A stretch of DNA of 64,000 bases from Orthonyx spaldingii (lineage: Eukaryota > Chordata > Aves > Passeriformes > Orthonychidae), in contig VZTJ01001438.1 in the NCBI GenBank assembly GCA_013397795.1, positions 1,240,911 through 1,304,910 of the forward strand. Reading direction: 5' to 3'. The translations under genes and the position numbers were made by a program. Position 1 is the stretch's first letter. Every line of letters starts with the position of its first letter. The notes below the pieces were generated by a model. It did not search any database. It was not told the origin of the DNA and was given only the letters and a program-made list of their open reading frames with translations. Shown here piece by piece: positions 36,901 through 48,424 of this stretch.

Positions 36901-39900
36901 TGTCAAAAAAAGGCCATTTTAGGGCTTTGCTACTTATACTATCAAATAACAGCTCTTCCTCGAGCCCCTTGGGAGGGAATTGTCTGAGAACTGCGACTCC
37001 CCAGGAACCAGATGGGAGCAGCAGGTCCCCTTGTGTGGCAAAGCTTTGTGTAGCTGGGGCCAGACTGGAGAGAGACTCACCACTGACATCGCTCCTGCTG
37101 TGGGGGTTAAACATGAGGGGAGTGGGAAGTGCTGGGGGCAGGAGCTGGGGCAGCCCAGTGCGATGGGACACTGTCAGAAATATCTGCAGCTTTCAAGGTT
37201 AATTGCAGCTCCCTGGTGAGGTGAGTGCTGGCCTGGTCACAGTCACTGAGTTAGCTGCCTTTTTTTCTTTTTTTTTGTTTTGCTTTTAATTCACATCCTG
37301 CAAATTCGAGCTCCTTCTGCTGCTCATATGACAGCAAAGAGGGGCAGAGCAACGGCGCTGCCATCCCCAGCGTGTGGTGGGAGCCTCCCGGCCCCAGCCA
37401 CGGCCGCAGGGCTCCAGCCTGACGCGTCTCGTGGGAAGGGAGGTGGCCGGATGGCTGGAGCAGAGCAGCGCTCGCCGCCGAAGCCCTCTGCCCGCTCAGC
37501 TGCCGGGGCCGGAGCCGCCTGCCCTCTCCCAGCAGTGTCGCTGCCGTCACGCCGTGTTTGTGCAGCGGTTCGCACCGCGGTGTGCTCTCAGCGCCCCGGG
37601 GTCAGCATCCCCGCTCGCAGCCTTGTCAGGAGGAGACGCATCCACCGCTGTTAGCGGCGGTGGCAAGGGCAGGGCAGGGAGGCTGCAGCCCGACCCGTGC
37701 AGCAGCCGCTGGCAGACCCGGTGTCCCCGCGGTGGGGACAGTGTGGGTCACACACCCGGGGCACTGGGGTAGCGCCCAGGCCTCTTCTGGATCCATCCGG
37801 AGGGTGCCTCCTGTGCCTCCCGACCCGCCGGGGTGGCTCTGGCTCTGGGGGGTCCTGTGGTAGCCAGGAGGGTCTGTCTGTCCCTGAGCCCCTGCCCTGC
37901 CCGTGTGCGGGACGTGCCTCGGGTGCCTTTGCTGCCGGCAGGACGCGGTGCCCCTGAATCAGCCGGGGCTGTCGCTTTCCATCAGCCACAGGAGTCGTGG
38001 GTTCCTGGGAAGGGGAGGGTGCTGGAGGGGCCATGGATGTCTGGGGAGGGGAGGGGAGGCGAGGGTGCCGGAGGGGCTGTGTGTGCCTGGGGAGTGTCAG
38101 TGGTGCTGGATTCCGTTGGACACGTTTCCTTTTCCTTCAGCGGTGCAGCACAAACCGAGCAGGTCAGAGCCGGCCCCACGCCAGGGACGCAGGGCAGGGT
38201 CTGGATGGACACAGCACTGGGCAGGAGCAGGAGCAGAGGGACGTTTCAGCTCCCCCGGCCCCTGTCCCTGCCCAGCGTGGGACGGAGCCAGCCCCAGCCC
38301 CAGCCCCGCCGCCTGCTTGGCTCCTGTCACCCCACCAGCCCAGCTGCAGCCCCGGTGAGGGGCTACAGCTCAGCTGGGCAGAGAAAGAGGCTCTGACTCC
38401 CGGCTTGGGGAAAAAATCCCTCCCGGAGCAGGAACCTGCACTGACCGGGTGATTAACAGGCGTTTGCAAATGTCCAATACGTATTTAATTGTCCTCCGGT
38501 ACATCTTTACACAAACATCGGCCTGAGTGCGTGCCCATGGTGCTGCTCCAGTCGTGTCCTTGGTGCCTTGTGAGGGCTGTGCTGGGGGCCGTGGCAGCTG
38601 GCATAGCTGTGGAATGGCAGAGTCCTGGAGAGGCTCCTGGGGGCTGCGTGGCTCTCTGTGCTCTGTGGGGCCTGTGCACGGGGCAGGGGGATGGAGCAGG
38701 GGTCTGTGGGTCATCTCCAGGTACTCAGGGCAATGCACGACCTGCCCTTGCCCCAGCACAGCCCCTCCCCGTGCAGAGTGTGACCAAGGCGAGGGATGGT
38801 GCCCACCGCAGGGAGGGAGCCTGCAGCCCGTCTCTCTCCGGTTTATGAGAGCACCAAGCTGTCCCAGCAGGCGTTTTCAATTCCGTTTATCTGTGTTTCC
38901 CCATTGAGTTCATTTTATTTCCCCTGATTTTTGTTTCCTGGAAGATTTATTGATCCTGGTGTTCTCAGTTTATGACAGGTAGCAGGCCATAAAGCACACG
39001 GAGCAGCAGCCCCCGACGGCCCCCTCCCTCCGGCTGCGGGGATGCAGCACCAATGTCAGTGGGGGGAGAGGGACGGGGCCGGGGTGGGCAGGGGACCAGG
39101 ATGCTGGAGGGACAGGGCGCTGGCCAGAATTGGTCACTTGTCCAGTGCTCGTGGGAGCAGTGCCCAGGCAGCTTGGCTGACCCCGTGCAGGGTCGATGCC
39201 CGGCCCGGGGCTGCCTGGGAGGATTCTGATCTCCACTCGTGTCCCTGTGGGGGGCAGGGCTGGGGGTGCAGGGAGTCACGTCTGTCCAGGCAGGGCCGGG
39301 GTCCATCAGGGAGGGCACACGGTGCTGCTGGGGAACACATCTGAAAAACGTCTGTCCCCAGCAAAGGTGATGGCCCTGGGTATCCATCTGTGGCATCTGT
39401 GCTCCTCTGGATGCGCTCGGAGGTGGCCAAGATCTGGGGTTAATTAATATACACACTTCCCAATTAAAATCGGAAAGAAAGAAGGCGCTTGATTCAATCT
39501 CGCCTTTTCTCCGTTTATCTGCCAAATTCCTGTCTGTGGGAGCAGATTTTAATTGTGTTCACAGTAATTAGGACCTGGCTGGAGCCCTCAGGCCATCACC
39601 CCGCCCCTGCCCTGCTGGAGCTGTGGTGTCTGGGGGCCTGATGCGAGCTCTGCTCTGACCCACTGGCTTTGGCCAGCAGGAATTCTGTGGGGCAAGAGCC
39701 TGAGCCTGGCTGCAGCCAGGGAATGGGTGGGTGAGTGCTGGTTAAAGACTGGACACAACAGCCTCAGCACCACTAGTTTGGAGCACAGAGGAACGCTTTG
39801 TCCTGTGCCAAGAAGACCATGCTGCTTCTCCCACAGCCCTCCAATCACCAGAGCTGTTCCCTTGCCTGGGGTTCCCTGCACTCCCCGGCACAGAATCCAT

Positions 39901-40945
39901 GTGGCTGCTGGCCCAGGTTCTGGGTGAACAGGATGTGGGAGCGTCACTGGGAACCCCACCAGGACACCCAGCCTTGCCAAACCCCAGTGTTGGGTATTTC
40001 CCTCTGTTCCCTGCTGAGACGGATTAAAGGAAAGTGATAAGTGGATGGGATTTCCATGCGTCCAGAGGGACGGGGAGATATTAGAGGTATTAACTTTTTG
40101 TCTGGGCTGATAATAATTGGTTTTCAGAGGGATCAGGGCTGCAGAGAGAGTTGCTCCCGATAGGCTGTATGTCCCTGAGGGCTCGGGTGGCTCCGATGGG
40201 ACTTGCACTGTGGCTGGGAGCCGGCAGTACCGGCAGCATGAGGTGGTGAGTGAAGACAGGAGGCACAGGGCAGCCTTTGGAGCTGAAGCAGTGGCCGGGG
40301 TGTGCAGGGGGCTGGCAGCCCTGTCCCTGTGCAGGGCCACGGAGAAGCCACGGCACCGGTCATGGCAGCAGCGTTTGCCGGTGCCCTGCACGCTGGGGCT
40401 GTCTGTACGGAGGAACAACAACCTCTCCAGAGGAGATGAAAAGAATTCTAATTACATCTCCGAACAATATTTGTTTTGAGCGAGGAAAGCAAACCATATG
40501 GCGTGTGGGAGCCTGTTTGGGGCCGCATTAAGTGAGGATTTGTTTTTCAGTTATGTCCTGATCTGAGTGAGATGCGATCATGGTCTATTTATTTCTTACA
40601 CCTCCGAGGTGCGGCGGGTCCCGCACTCGCTCTGGGGCAGAGGTCTGAGGGATGCTGTGGAAGCAGGGAGCCACAGGTTCCTGCTCTCTCCCTTTCCCCC
40701 CACTGCTCTTTGCAAAGTGCGTGGGGGGGCCAGGCAGCTCTGCTGGGGGTGGGGAGGGGACACTGGGGTGGGAAAGGAGAAGCTGGGGGTGACAGGGACC
40801 TGTCTGCTCTGCTGCAGAGGCCGGGTCGGTTTGGCCTGGAAAGGATCCAGGCACTCCTGGTGACCCTGCCTGTGTGGCCGGAGGCACTGTCCTTCCCTGG
40901 GACAGTCCCCGCAGGCACCCACAGCCCCCGCTCTGTCTCCAGCAG
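33981..40945 (+). other. VSTM2L: VSTM2L intron 1 (inferred)
   Basis: Taken as intron between the inferred first exon in the CpG island and the exon at 40,946. It alternates GC-rich CpG-bearing stretches (about 34.9-35.3, 35.5-35.8, 37.3-37.8 kb) with short AT-rich islands of complex sequence (about 34.6-34.95, 35.81-35.99, 39.43-39.57, 40.41-40.61 kb). No exon with a plausible signal peptide was found. Confidence 0.55.
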
Positions 40946-41115
40946 CTCTCTTCACCGAGACCCCCCACGACATGACGGCGCAGGCGGGTGAGGATGTGGA
41001 GATGGCCTGTTCCTTCCGCGGCAGCGGCTCCCCCTCCTACTCCCTCGAGATCCAGTGGTGGTACGTCCGCAACCACAAGGACTGGACAGACAAACAGACG
41101 TGGGCTTCCAGTCAG
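40946..41115 (+). CDS. VSTM2L: VSTM2L second coding exon (LFTETPHD...WASSQ)
   Basis: The acceptor is a tandem CAGCAG. The downstream AG is chosen because it restores the human phase (first base of the Ala codon in the missing exon). The donor is gtaatg, on a codon boundary. It holds the first Ig cysteine (EMACSF) and the WWYVR core. Confidence 0.9.
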
Positions 41116-44100
41116 GTAATGCCCTCGTCCTCCTCCTCCAGGGCAGCACGGAAAGGCAGAGCCCTTCAGGCAGAGCCCTTCAGGCAGAGTCTTTCCCTGG
41201 GCTTGCCCAGGGGAAAGGCTTTGTTTGCTGCCACTGTTGGGTTTTGGTGGGAGACCCCAACACGCAGCAGCGTCCCCGGTGCTGACCAGACCTGCAGAGC
41301 AGAGTTTCACCACTGAGGATGCTCTGGGGCCAGTGGGGCTGGGCTGTCCTGGCTGCCCTTCCCAGCCAAGGGTTTGCCTGGCCCATTGCCATGACCCGTC
41401 CCAGGCTGAGGCTTTGCTTTTGTGCTTGTGCCTTTGTCTATCTCCTCACCAGCTCATCCCTCCTGGCCTTGCACCCTCCACGCCTCCCTTGTCCCCTGTT
41501 TCCCTGTGTATTGGTCCGGCAAACAGCTTCTCTTCATTTCTCTCTCTGTTCACACAGAGATAAGGGCCAAAGAATGGGAAACAGCTTTGGGGATTTTAAT
41601 GAGCCTTTATTGTAATGTCTTTGGCAGGGCTGCTGCTGGTGTTGCCATAAATTGAGAAGCCTCAGGGCAGTGCTGCTGGGGTGGGGGGGAGCACTGCCAG
41701 GGATCAGGGGTGGACAGGGTCAAGAGTGTTGGAGGTGCTGGGAATGCATGGCCAGTGGCTGCTGGAGCAGAAGGTTAGTGGCATTGGGGCAGGTGCTGGC
41801 AGTGTTGGGGACAGAGCTCCAGGGACAGGGGTCACTGCTGCAGCAGTGATGCCACAGTGGTCAGGGCCCCATCCCCACTCCTGGATCATGGGGAGCACCT
41901 GGAGCCGAGATGCAGTGGGAGCTGTGGGTGAGCACCTTGTGCTCCCTGGCTGCTGTGCTGCTGCTGGTTCTTCCCGTCCCAGTGTGGCTTCATCTGCCCT
42001 GGGTGCCTGGGTTTGCTGGGGCTGAGCAGCCCCTTCTCCCTTCTCCCTTCTCCCTTCTCCCTTCTCCCTTCTCCCTTCTCCCTTCTCCCTTCTCCCTTCT
42101 CCCTTCTCCCTTCTCCCTCTTCCTCCTTGCTTGGGGCAGCCATTCTGGGAGTGGGAAGGGGTCTGGTGGGCTGAGCTGACCATTTCTCTTCCCTCTCTGG
42201 TTCCCCCCACCCCTGCTTTTCCCACAGCTGAAATCATCACCACCAGAGGAGCCCGGGAAGGAGGCGACCAAAATCAGTGTGAGTTTGGGTGATGGTTCTT
42301 GCGGGGGGCTGCCCTTGGGACATTCTGCTGGTCCCAGTGCCACAGGCTGGGAACACCAGGGTGGGAGAGCTGGGTGTGCCCTGGCTCAGGGCTGGGGTTG
42401 AACAGGGCAAGGGATGGCTGTCCTGCTCTCCCTGGCACCAAGAGGCGCAGCCTGGACCCTGAGCCTCGTCCGGCATCTGAGCGACACATTAATGCCAGGG
42501 ATAAAATAATCCAATTGACTCAGCGGATTAGCATCCCAAAGCCATTTAGGTTCACGTGAGCAGAATGAGGAACCACTAATCAGTTAAATAAAACACTCTT
42601 GGCTTTCTGCTGCCAGGTGTGTGCCCCCCTGGCTCTCCCTGCCTTGGGGAGCTCTGTGTTTGGGGGTGCCACAGACACGGCAGTGCTGGAAAATTTCCCA
42701 CTATCACCTGGCAGCCTCTCCTGGCACTTCCATTTTTCCTTCACTGAGTGAGCAAGGGGGGATGGGGTTGGTCAGGCACGTGTGGCTTCACAGATGGGTG
42801 CCCCCCACACCCAGGATCAGTCCCTCATCCCCGGTAAATGACCAAATGTCTTTTACAAGGGGTAAAATGCCAGAACCCTTCCCAAGGGAGGGCATTGCCT
42901 TTAAGCTCCCATCCACAGGATCAGCGCATGATTCTCTTGCTGGTAATGAGTCCCCCTCCAGGGGTCATGTCCTCTTTGATTAATTCACATACACAATCCA
43001 TATCCAAACCTAAGCAGGTTCCTCCAGGATCTGTCCCTCACCAGGGTGCTGTGGCTCCCTGCCCCACAAGCAGCAAGGTTCCAGGACTGCTGCTGGAGCA
43101 GCCAGAGCCTGGGCCCTGCCAGACCCTGTCTGCTGAGCTTGGGGGGCTGCTGCTCCCCATGTCCCACCCAAGTCCTGCTCCAGGGGCAGGAGGAGCCAAG
43201 GCGGGTGCATGGAGTCATCCTGGGGCCAGCACTCCCTCTCAGCTCACCCGTTGCATGTTTCAGCATAATTAGGCAGTTAATTGCATGCTGGGATGGAATT
43301 GATGGGTGTGCGAGCGTAACTGGGATTTATTTTGAATCATTCGAGGCCTCTGCTGCCTCCTCCAGATCCAGCCAGCAGGGAGAGGCTGGAGCTTCAAACC
43401 TCTTTTGTTTGTTGTTATTTCAAATGTCCTTGATCATTAAGTGTTTATGGAACGGAGGAGGTAAATGAGCACGGAGGGTTCTGATGGAACTTGCGGTACA
43501 GCCACAACAGCAGGTGACTGGGAACAAACAGCAGAGTCAAACAGTGAGAGGGGATGTGAATCCCATGCAGGCACCCCTTGGCCGTGTGTTATCCACCAAA
43601 CACACCTGGTGCTGGAGATGCTTTGCAGGGATGAGGAGAAGGGAAACATGATGGGTCCAGGTTTGTTTTTTCCCCCTTTGAATGCAACGGCACAGCACAG
43701 GGCTGAGCTGGGGCTGGGCACACCCAATCTGCCCATCCTGGCAGTGCAAGCGGCTCTGCCCCATTCCCATGGGCAGTGAGGGCTGTGGCTGCCCTGCCTG
43801 TGCTGGAGGAGCCACAAGAGTTATGGTCAGTCATAAAATCCTCCCTCCTGAGGCTCAGTGACCTGCTGAGTAGCGGCTCCACGGCCACTGGTGGCACCAG
43901 CAAATTGGGGTTTTATTTTATTAGTTCTAAATTTCCCAGCCATTAATTTCAGTGACTTCCGGCTCTCCTGATGAAGAGGGTTTTTTGAAGCTCCTTTCCC
44001 ATGACAGTCTCAGCATCTGGGCACACTTGCACTGGGGTCTGGCAGCTCCTGCCCCTGCCTTGTCCTGTCCCCTCAGGTCCCCACTCCCAGCAATGCAGGA

Positions 44101-45165
44101 TTGGGGCTCACGGCTGCACGTGGCCACTGAGCAGCCCTGAGCTGCTGTTTGGGGTGGCCCTGGCTGTGCCCTGCAGCTGCCTCTCAGGAATCCAAGGTGT
44201 GCAGGGCAGCTGAATGCAGCAGCTTGTGTGTGCTCGTGTGTGTTTGTATGTACAGGTGCCTGCGTGTGCCAGCACTGGATGCCCTCACAGTGTGGCACTG
44301 AGGGGACATTGAGGGGTCCTGGTCCCGCCCTGCCTCCTGCACTGTTTGGGGTGGGTTTTGCCCCTCTCCAGCCCCGTTTCCAAACACCATAAAATCCTCA
44401 GCTAACAAATGCAGCGGCGAGTAGAAAAATGGCCTTTGCCATCCAGTGTGATTATAGGGAACAGAGCCAGGGGCCTCGGGGTGGGTTATAAATCTGATTT
44501 ATTGACCCAGCCCAGAGCAGCCGCGGCTCTGGCTAGTGAGTAAGTCTTAAATTTCATTGGGTGATAAATACTGAGAGCGAATCAATTTGGTAGAAAAGCT
44601 AATTAGCCAGCGTGGTTCCGCATCGATCTCCGAGCCCTGCGTGGCCGGGTGCGAGCCGGGGCTTCCATCATCCTGTGGGCCCCGGCTGGGGCTGGGTCCC
44701 CCCGCACCAACTTCACCAACCTTTACCATGTCCTGCTAAGGCTGGGGCGTGGGCGTGGTGGCACACGGGCGGGGGTGGCACTGACCCGGCTGGCTGGGGG
44801 GGCAGTGGGAATCCTGGGGGGGTCCCCTGACCTCCCCATCTGCCCCGACGCAGGTGGTGAAGGTGGTCGGCAGCAACATCTCGCACAAGCTGCGGCTGTC
44901 GCGGGTGAAGCTGGAGGACGAGGGGACCTACGAGTGCCGGGTGATCGACTCCAGCGACGGCAAGGCACGGCACCACAAGGTGAAGGCGTACCTGCGGGTG
45001 GAGGCGGCGGGGGGCCCGGGGCACCCCCAGGACACCGAGCTGCGGGGGGCCCCGCTGGCAGAGCTCGCCGCTCCCGGCTCAGCCCACGCACACCACCACC
45101 ACCACCACCACAAAGCCGGGAAGGAGCTGCGGAAGCGCTCGGCAGACACCTCCTGTGTGCTGTAG
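40946..45165 (+). CDS. VSTM2L: VSTM2L, V-set and transmembrane domain-containing 2-like (first exon not visible)
   Basis: Coding parts are 40946-41115, 42228-42278 and 44854-45165, about 177 codons. The signal-peptide exon is missing, probably in the gap. The V-set Ig domain is clear: EDVEMACSF holds the B-strand Cys, IQWWYVR the core Trp, and DEGTYECRV the F-strand Tyr-x-Cys; SNIS is a possible N-glycosylation site. The match to human VSTM2L is close (LFTETPHDMTA, GKEATKIS, VVKVVGSNISHKLRLSRVK, GKELRKRS). There is no transmembrane segment, in line with a secreted protein; the human protein is reported to bind and antagonise the neuroprotective peptide humanin. The linker before GKELRKRS is longer than in human and carries seven consecutive His. 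A basic RKR lies close to the C-terminus. Confidence 0.93.
41116..42227 (+). other. VSTM2L: VSTM2L intron, 1.1 kb
   Basis: Between donor gtaatg and acceptor cccacag. A 14-bp duplication (GCAGAGCCCTTCAG) occurs at 41156-41183, and a 12-copy heptamer array sits near its 3' end. Confidence 0.9.
42034..42117 (+). repeat. (TTCTCCC)12 heptanucleotide minisatellite
   Basis: Twelve perfect copies of TTCTCCC (84 bp) on the plus strand, so (GGGAGAA)12 on the minus strand. It is a pure polypyrimidine/polypurine tract with regularly spaced GGG runs, about 110 bases upstream of a VSTM2L splice acceptor. Confidence 0.97.
42228..42278 (+). CDS. VSTM2L: VSTM2L third coding exon (51 bp)
   Basis: A 17-codon in-frame exon, LKSSPPEEPGKEATKIS, between acceptor cttttcccacag and donor gtgagt. 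Human has LKASQQEDAGKEATKIS as I recall. Too short to stand out as an open frame. Confidence 0.93.
42279..44853 (+). other. VSTM2L: VSTM2L intron, 2.6 kb
   Basis: Between donor gtgagt and acceptor gacgcag. Holds a TG-rich stretch near 44.23 kb and an AT-rich complex block at about 44.48-44.64 kb, annotated separately. No coding sequence seen. Confidence 0.88.
44480..44645. promoter_or_regulatory. Candidate conserved element with homeodomain-type motifs
   Basis: About 165 bases of non-repetitive sequence in a GC-rich intron, with TTATAAATCTGATTTATTGA, GCTAATTAGC, GATAAATACTG and ATCGATC motifs. GCTAATTAGC is a perfect 10-bp palindrome containing a homeodomain core. Regulatory function is inferred from motif density alone. 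Confidence 0.35.
44854..45165 (+). CDS. VSTM2L: VSTM2L last coding exon and stop
   Basis: Acceptor ccccgacgcag, then VVKVVGSNISHKLRLSRVKL, DEGTYECRV, KARHHKVKAYLRV, a Gly/Pro/Ala-rich linker, seven His, KAGKELRKRSADTSCVL and TAG. It contributes the second half of the V-set domain and the unstructured tail. The exon is very GC-rich. Confidence 0.95.
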   Translation: MVKVVGSNISHKLRLSRVKLEDEGTYECRVIDSSDGKARHHKVKAYLRVEAAGGPGHPQDTELRGAPLAELAAPGSAHAHHHHHHHKAGKELRKRSADTSCVL

Positions 45166-46235
45166 GTGGGCGGTTCGGGGGGATGCTGGAGCCCCCCTCC
45201 GCCCCGGACTCAGCGGAGCCACCGAAGGTCCCGCACCCCCTGCCAGAGACTGGCCCCACCACCCCGTCCTGTGCAGCACCCTCACCACCTCCCTGTCCCG
45301 CGGGGCGCCGCGGGTTTCTCCCGGTGCCGGGGCTCGGGATGGGGTGGGAGCCGGACCTGTCAGTGCCGTGGGTCGCTGTCAGCGTCGCCGGGGCTGTGCC
45401 CGGGGCCAGGGCGTGTCCCCACACGTGGTGGTCCCCATCCCCCCTGGCCTTGTGCGGGTGGGCACCGCTGCCCGCTGCCACCGTGGTGCCGCGGGCTGTG
45501 CTGTGTCCCAGCTCTGTGCCCAGTGGGGACCCTCCCTGCCCACCCCTCCCCCGTGCTTCGCAGAACCAGCCCCCTGTTCCCGTAGGTTGTCCCGTTTAGT
45601 TGCTCGGTTCCAGCCCCACAGCGCGTACCGAAGTTCCAGCCTCCATCCTACAGCCCGTGCGCATCCCCCCGCCCTGCCCTGCCCTGCCCCTGCCTGCCCC
45701 GCAGCCCCCAGCACGTCAAGGCCTGAGCTCAGCAGAGGAAGGACGGCACGGCACATCCCTGGCATCCTCCCGGCACACTCTGGCATCGCTCAGCCAGGCA
45801 GCTGCCCGCGCTCCGTGTGTGCCCGGGAAGCTGTGCCATCGGAGCTGGCCCCTCGCACCCATCGCTCCTCCCGCCCCCCGCATTTCACAGAGGATGGGGG
45901 CTCATCCGCCAGCCCCGTCCACCTCGGCTCCGTCCCGCTGCCCGTGCCGGCGAGGCTCTCGGCTCCCTCCCAGTGAAGCATCCCCCCCTCCCAGGCCACA
46001 GCGCCGCATTGCCCCGGGCAGGGTCCGGCCCACGGGCTCCTGTGCCGCAGTGCAAACAGCAGAGCTCGTCCCTGCTGCCCCACGCGTGACCGCGGCCACT
46101 GGGGACGGAGCTGTGGGGAGGGACAGGGGGGTCCCGAGCCTCCCTGCCTGGGTGCCGGGTGCTGCTCCCCTGCTGCCCCCCAGCCTGCCACCACCAGACC
46201 TGCTGCAGCTAATAAAGCTCTTTAAACGAAGCCTC
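45166..46235 (+). other. VSTM2L: VSTM2L 3' untranslated region
   Basis: GC-rich stretch from the TAG stop to just past AATAAA. Several long open frames overlap it (up to 273 codons), but all lack recognisable products and reflect low stop density in GC-rich DNA. The right edge is approximate. Confidence 0.75.
46211..46216 (+). terminator. VSTM2L: VSTM2L poly(A) signal AATAAA
   Basis: Canonical AATAAA about 1,050 bases after the stop, followed by a GT-rich downstream element (gggtctgtgctctctgtctg). Confidence 0.85.
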
Positions 46236-48424
46236 TGCGGGTCTGTGCTCTCTGTCTGTGACACGGCAAGGGGAAAGGGCTTTGGCACTGCCTTGGGTAA
46301 AAAGGAGCAGAGCTGGGGCCGGTGGGGATGGGGACGAGGGTGGGTATCAACATCACCACCTGCAGTCGAGGGCTCAGAGCATTAAAAAGCTGCAGCTGGA
46401 GAGCTCCTGCCCAGCCTGGGAGCTGCTGCCCTGAGGGGTGTGGGACACAGCAAGGTTCCAGGTAAGCTCGGGCTGCTCCACGCTGTGGCCGTGGGGTATT
46501 GGGTCCTGTGGGGTGGCTGGGTGGGCTGCCCCTGACACACACCTGGGCACACAGACTAGATCTCCAGCCTGGTGGGAGCTGGACGTCCCCAAACCAGGGT
46601 GTTGGCTGCCCCTGGGGCCTGGCTCTGCCTCTCCAGTGGGAGAACAACTCCAAGAACTGGCAATGCCCAGCCCAGCCTGGCCTAGCTGCCGGGAGTCCTG
46701 CAGCTTCTTTGCAGCTTGTTACTTCCTGGAACTCCATCAGGCTCACCCCTTGCTGTGCTGATGTGAAGGAGCAAGAGCTGCTGGCTGCTGTCATTCTGTG
46801 CTGGGGGCTGGAACAGGCAGAGGTAGCTGGTGCCTCTGGAGCCATGGTCACCTCTGCCACCTGGAGAGCTGTGGTCTTGGGGAGCAAAGGGCACAGGAGA
46901 AAAACATTCAGGAGCTGCAGGGCAAGGAGAGACTGCTGGTGCAAAATTCTGCTTTGCCACGAGCAATAATGGTGGCTGTGCTGTAGCAATCCCTGGCAGA
47001 GCTGTGGGGTTGGGGATGTGCTCAAATTCTCCCAGTCAGGGGGTGGGATTGCTGGGGGAAGAAGAGGGATTGGGATGCATCGGTCAGCAGTGCAGCAAAA
47101 AGGCCACAGCAGAGGAAAAGGAAGAGCCAGAGGCATACTGGGGAGGGCAGGAGGCTGCAAATCACCTCAAACGGGGAATAAACAAATTGCTGTGCAGCTT
47201 AGTGATTTGTAAAACCTGGAGGTGAGCTTTAACAATAACAGATTTTATTAGAAGAGATTAATTTTGCTGGGTTTATATGAAATCTTGGGAGCGGGAGCCG
47301 AGGAGAGGACCCTGCTGGATCCCCTTGTGTGGCTCAGCAGTGCCTGGTGCCAGGGGCTGTGTGTGGGGCTGTGCCCCCAGCCCGGGTGTGGTGATCCCCC
47401 ATGGTCCTGGCTGGGTTTGTGCACGGAGGAGGCAGCTGGACACAGCTTTCTCAGCTCCCTGATCCCAGAGAGGGTTGCTGGAGTGGGGGGAGCCAGAGGG
47501 TCCCCACCCCAGGGTGTTGGGGGCTGCTTGGTGGAGGAGGGTTCTGGCAGGGAAGGCCCTGGGCTTGTGAAGGGGCTGAGCTTAACATGCAAGTCACTGC
47601 TGGGGAGGAACCAGCCTCATGAAAATGCCATTTCCACACAGTCCCTCTCCCAGCCATTATCCTGCCTCAGACAAAAGCAATTTACTCAGCCTCCAATAAA
47701 GCAAGGGCAATAACGAAACTGAGAGAAGCTGAGTGTGACAGGCAGGACAGCCTCTCCTGCCACCAGCACCCAACTGCTGGCTGGGGCTGAGGCTCTGGGG
47801 AAATCTCTGGGACAGCACTGGGAATCAGGCTCTGGGGAGGGGATCTCGGTGCAGTCAGCTGTGCCAGAGCCCTGGTTGGGAGATGTGGGTTGTTCCTGGG
47901 CACCAGGCAGTGATGGGACAGTGCTGCCCCTGAACCCCATGCCTGTCCTGCAGGATGGGAAGCCTTGGCATGGGCAGGCTGGGTCCTTGGAGTCTGCAGA
48001 GCTGAGCTGAGTGAGGCTGGATGCAGCATCTGCACCTAATGGATGAGTTTTGTCAAGTGCTACAACAACCTAGAAAACTGCACCAGCCCCAAGGGCACTT
48101 GGAAACCAAAGGCAGTATTTCACCTCCCTGCCTGCCCTGTCACAGCAGCTCTGAAGGCTCCTTTGTATAGAACCCAACCAGCGTTAAGCACTGAACAGAT
48201 ATTAAAACAGAGTAAAGCTGACCTGCAGCCCTGTCCTACCGGGTAAAAAGCCATTGACTTGTGTTTTCCCTGGAGAAGCAACCAGGAGGAAAGCCTGAGT
48301 AAAACCAGGGAGACAAGGGGAAGTAACTTCAGGTGAGGGATGTGGGCAGCAGAGGCAGTGCCCTTGGGCACACCAGACATGTTTTGGATGCTCACCCAGG
48401 ATCCCCAGCAGTGATGCACAAAGT
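46236..48424. other. Convergent intergenic spacer VSTM2L/TTI1
   Basis: About 2.2 kb between the two opposing poly(A) sites. AATAAA sequences occur on the plus strand at 47177 and 47695 but belong to no recognised gene. Nothing coding is supported. Confidence 0.7.

Noticed and set aside
36350..37171. 273-codon minus-strand frame in VSTM2L intron 1
   Set aside because: GC-driven open frame with no family similarity, domain pattern or splice support.
44649..46385. Long plus-strand frames over the VSTM2L last exon and 3'UTR
   Set aside because: Shadow frames in very GC-rich DNA; the correct frame is fixed by the V-set domain and TAG stop.
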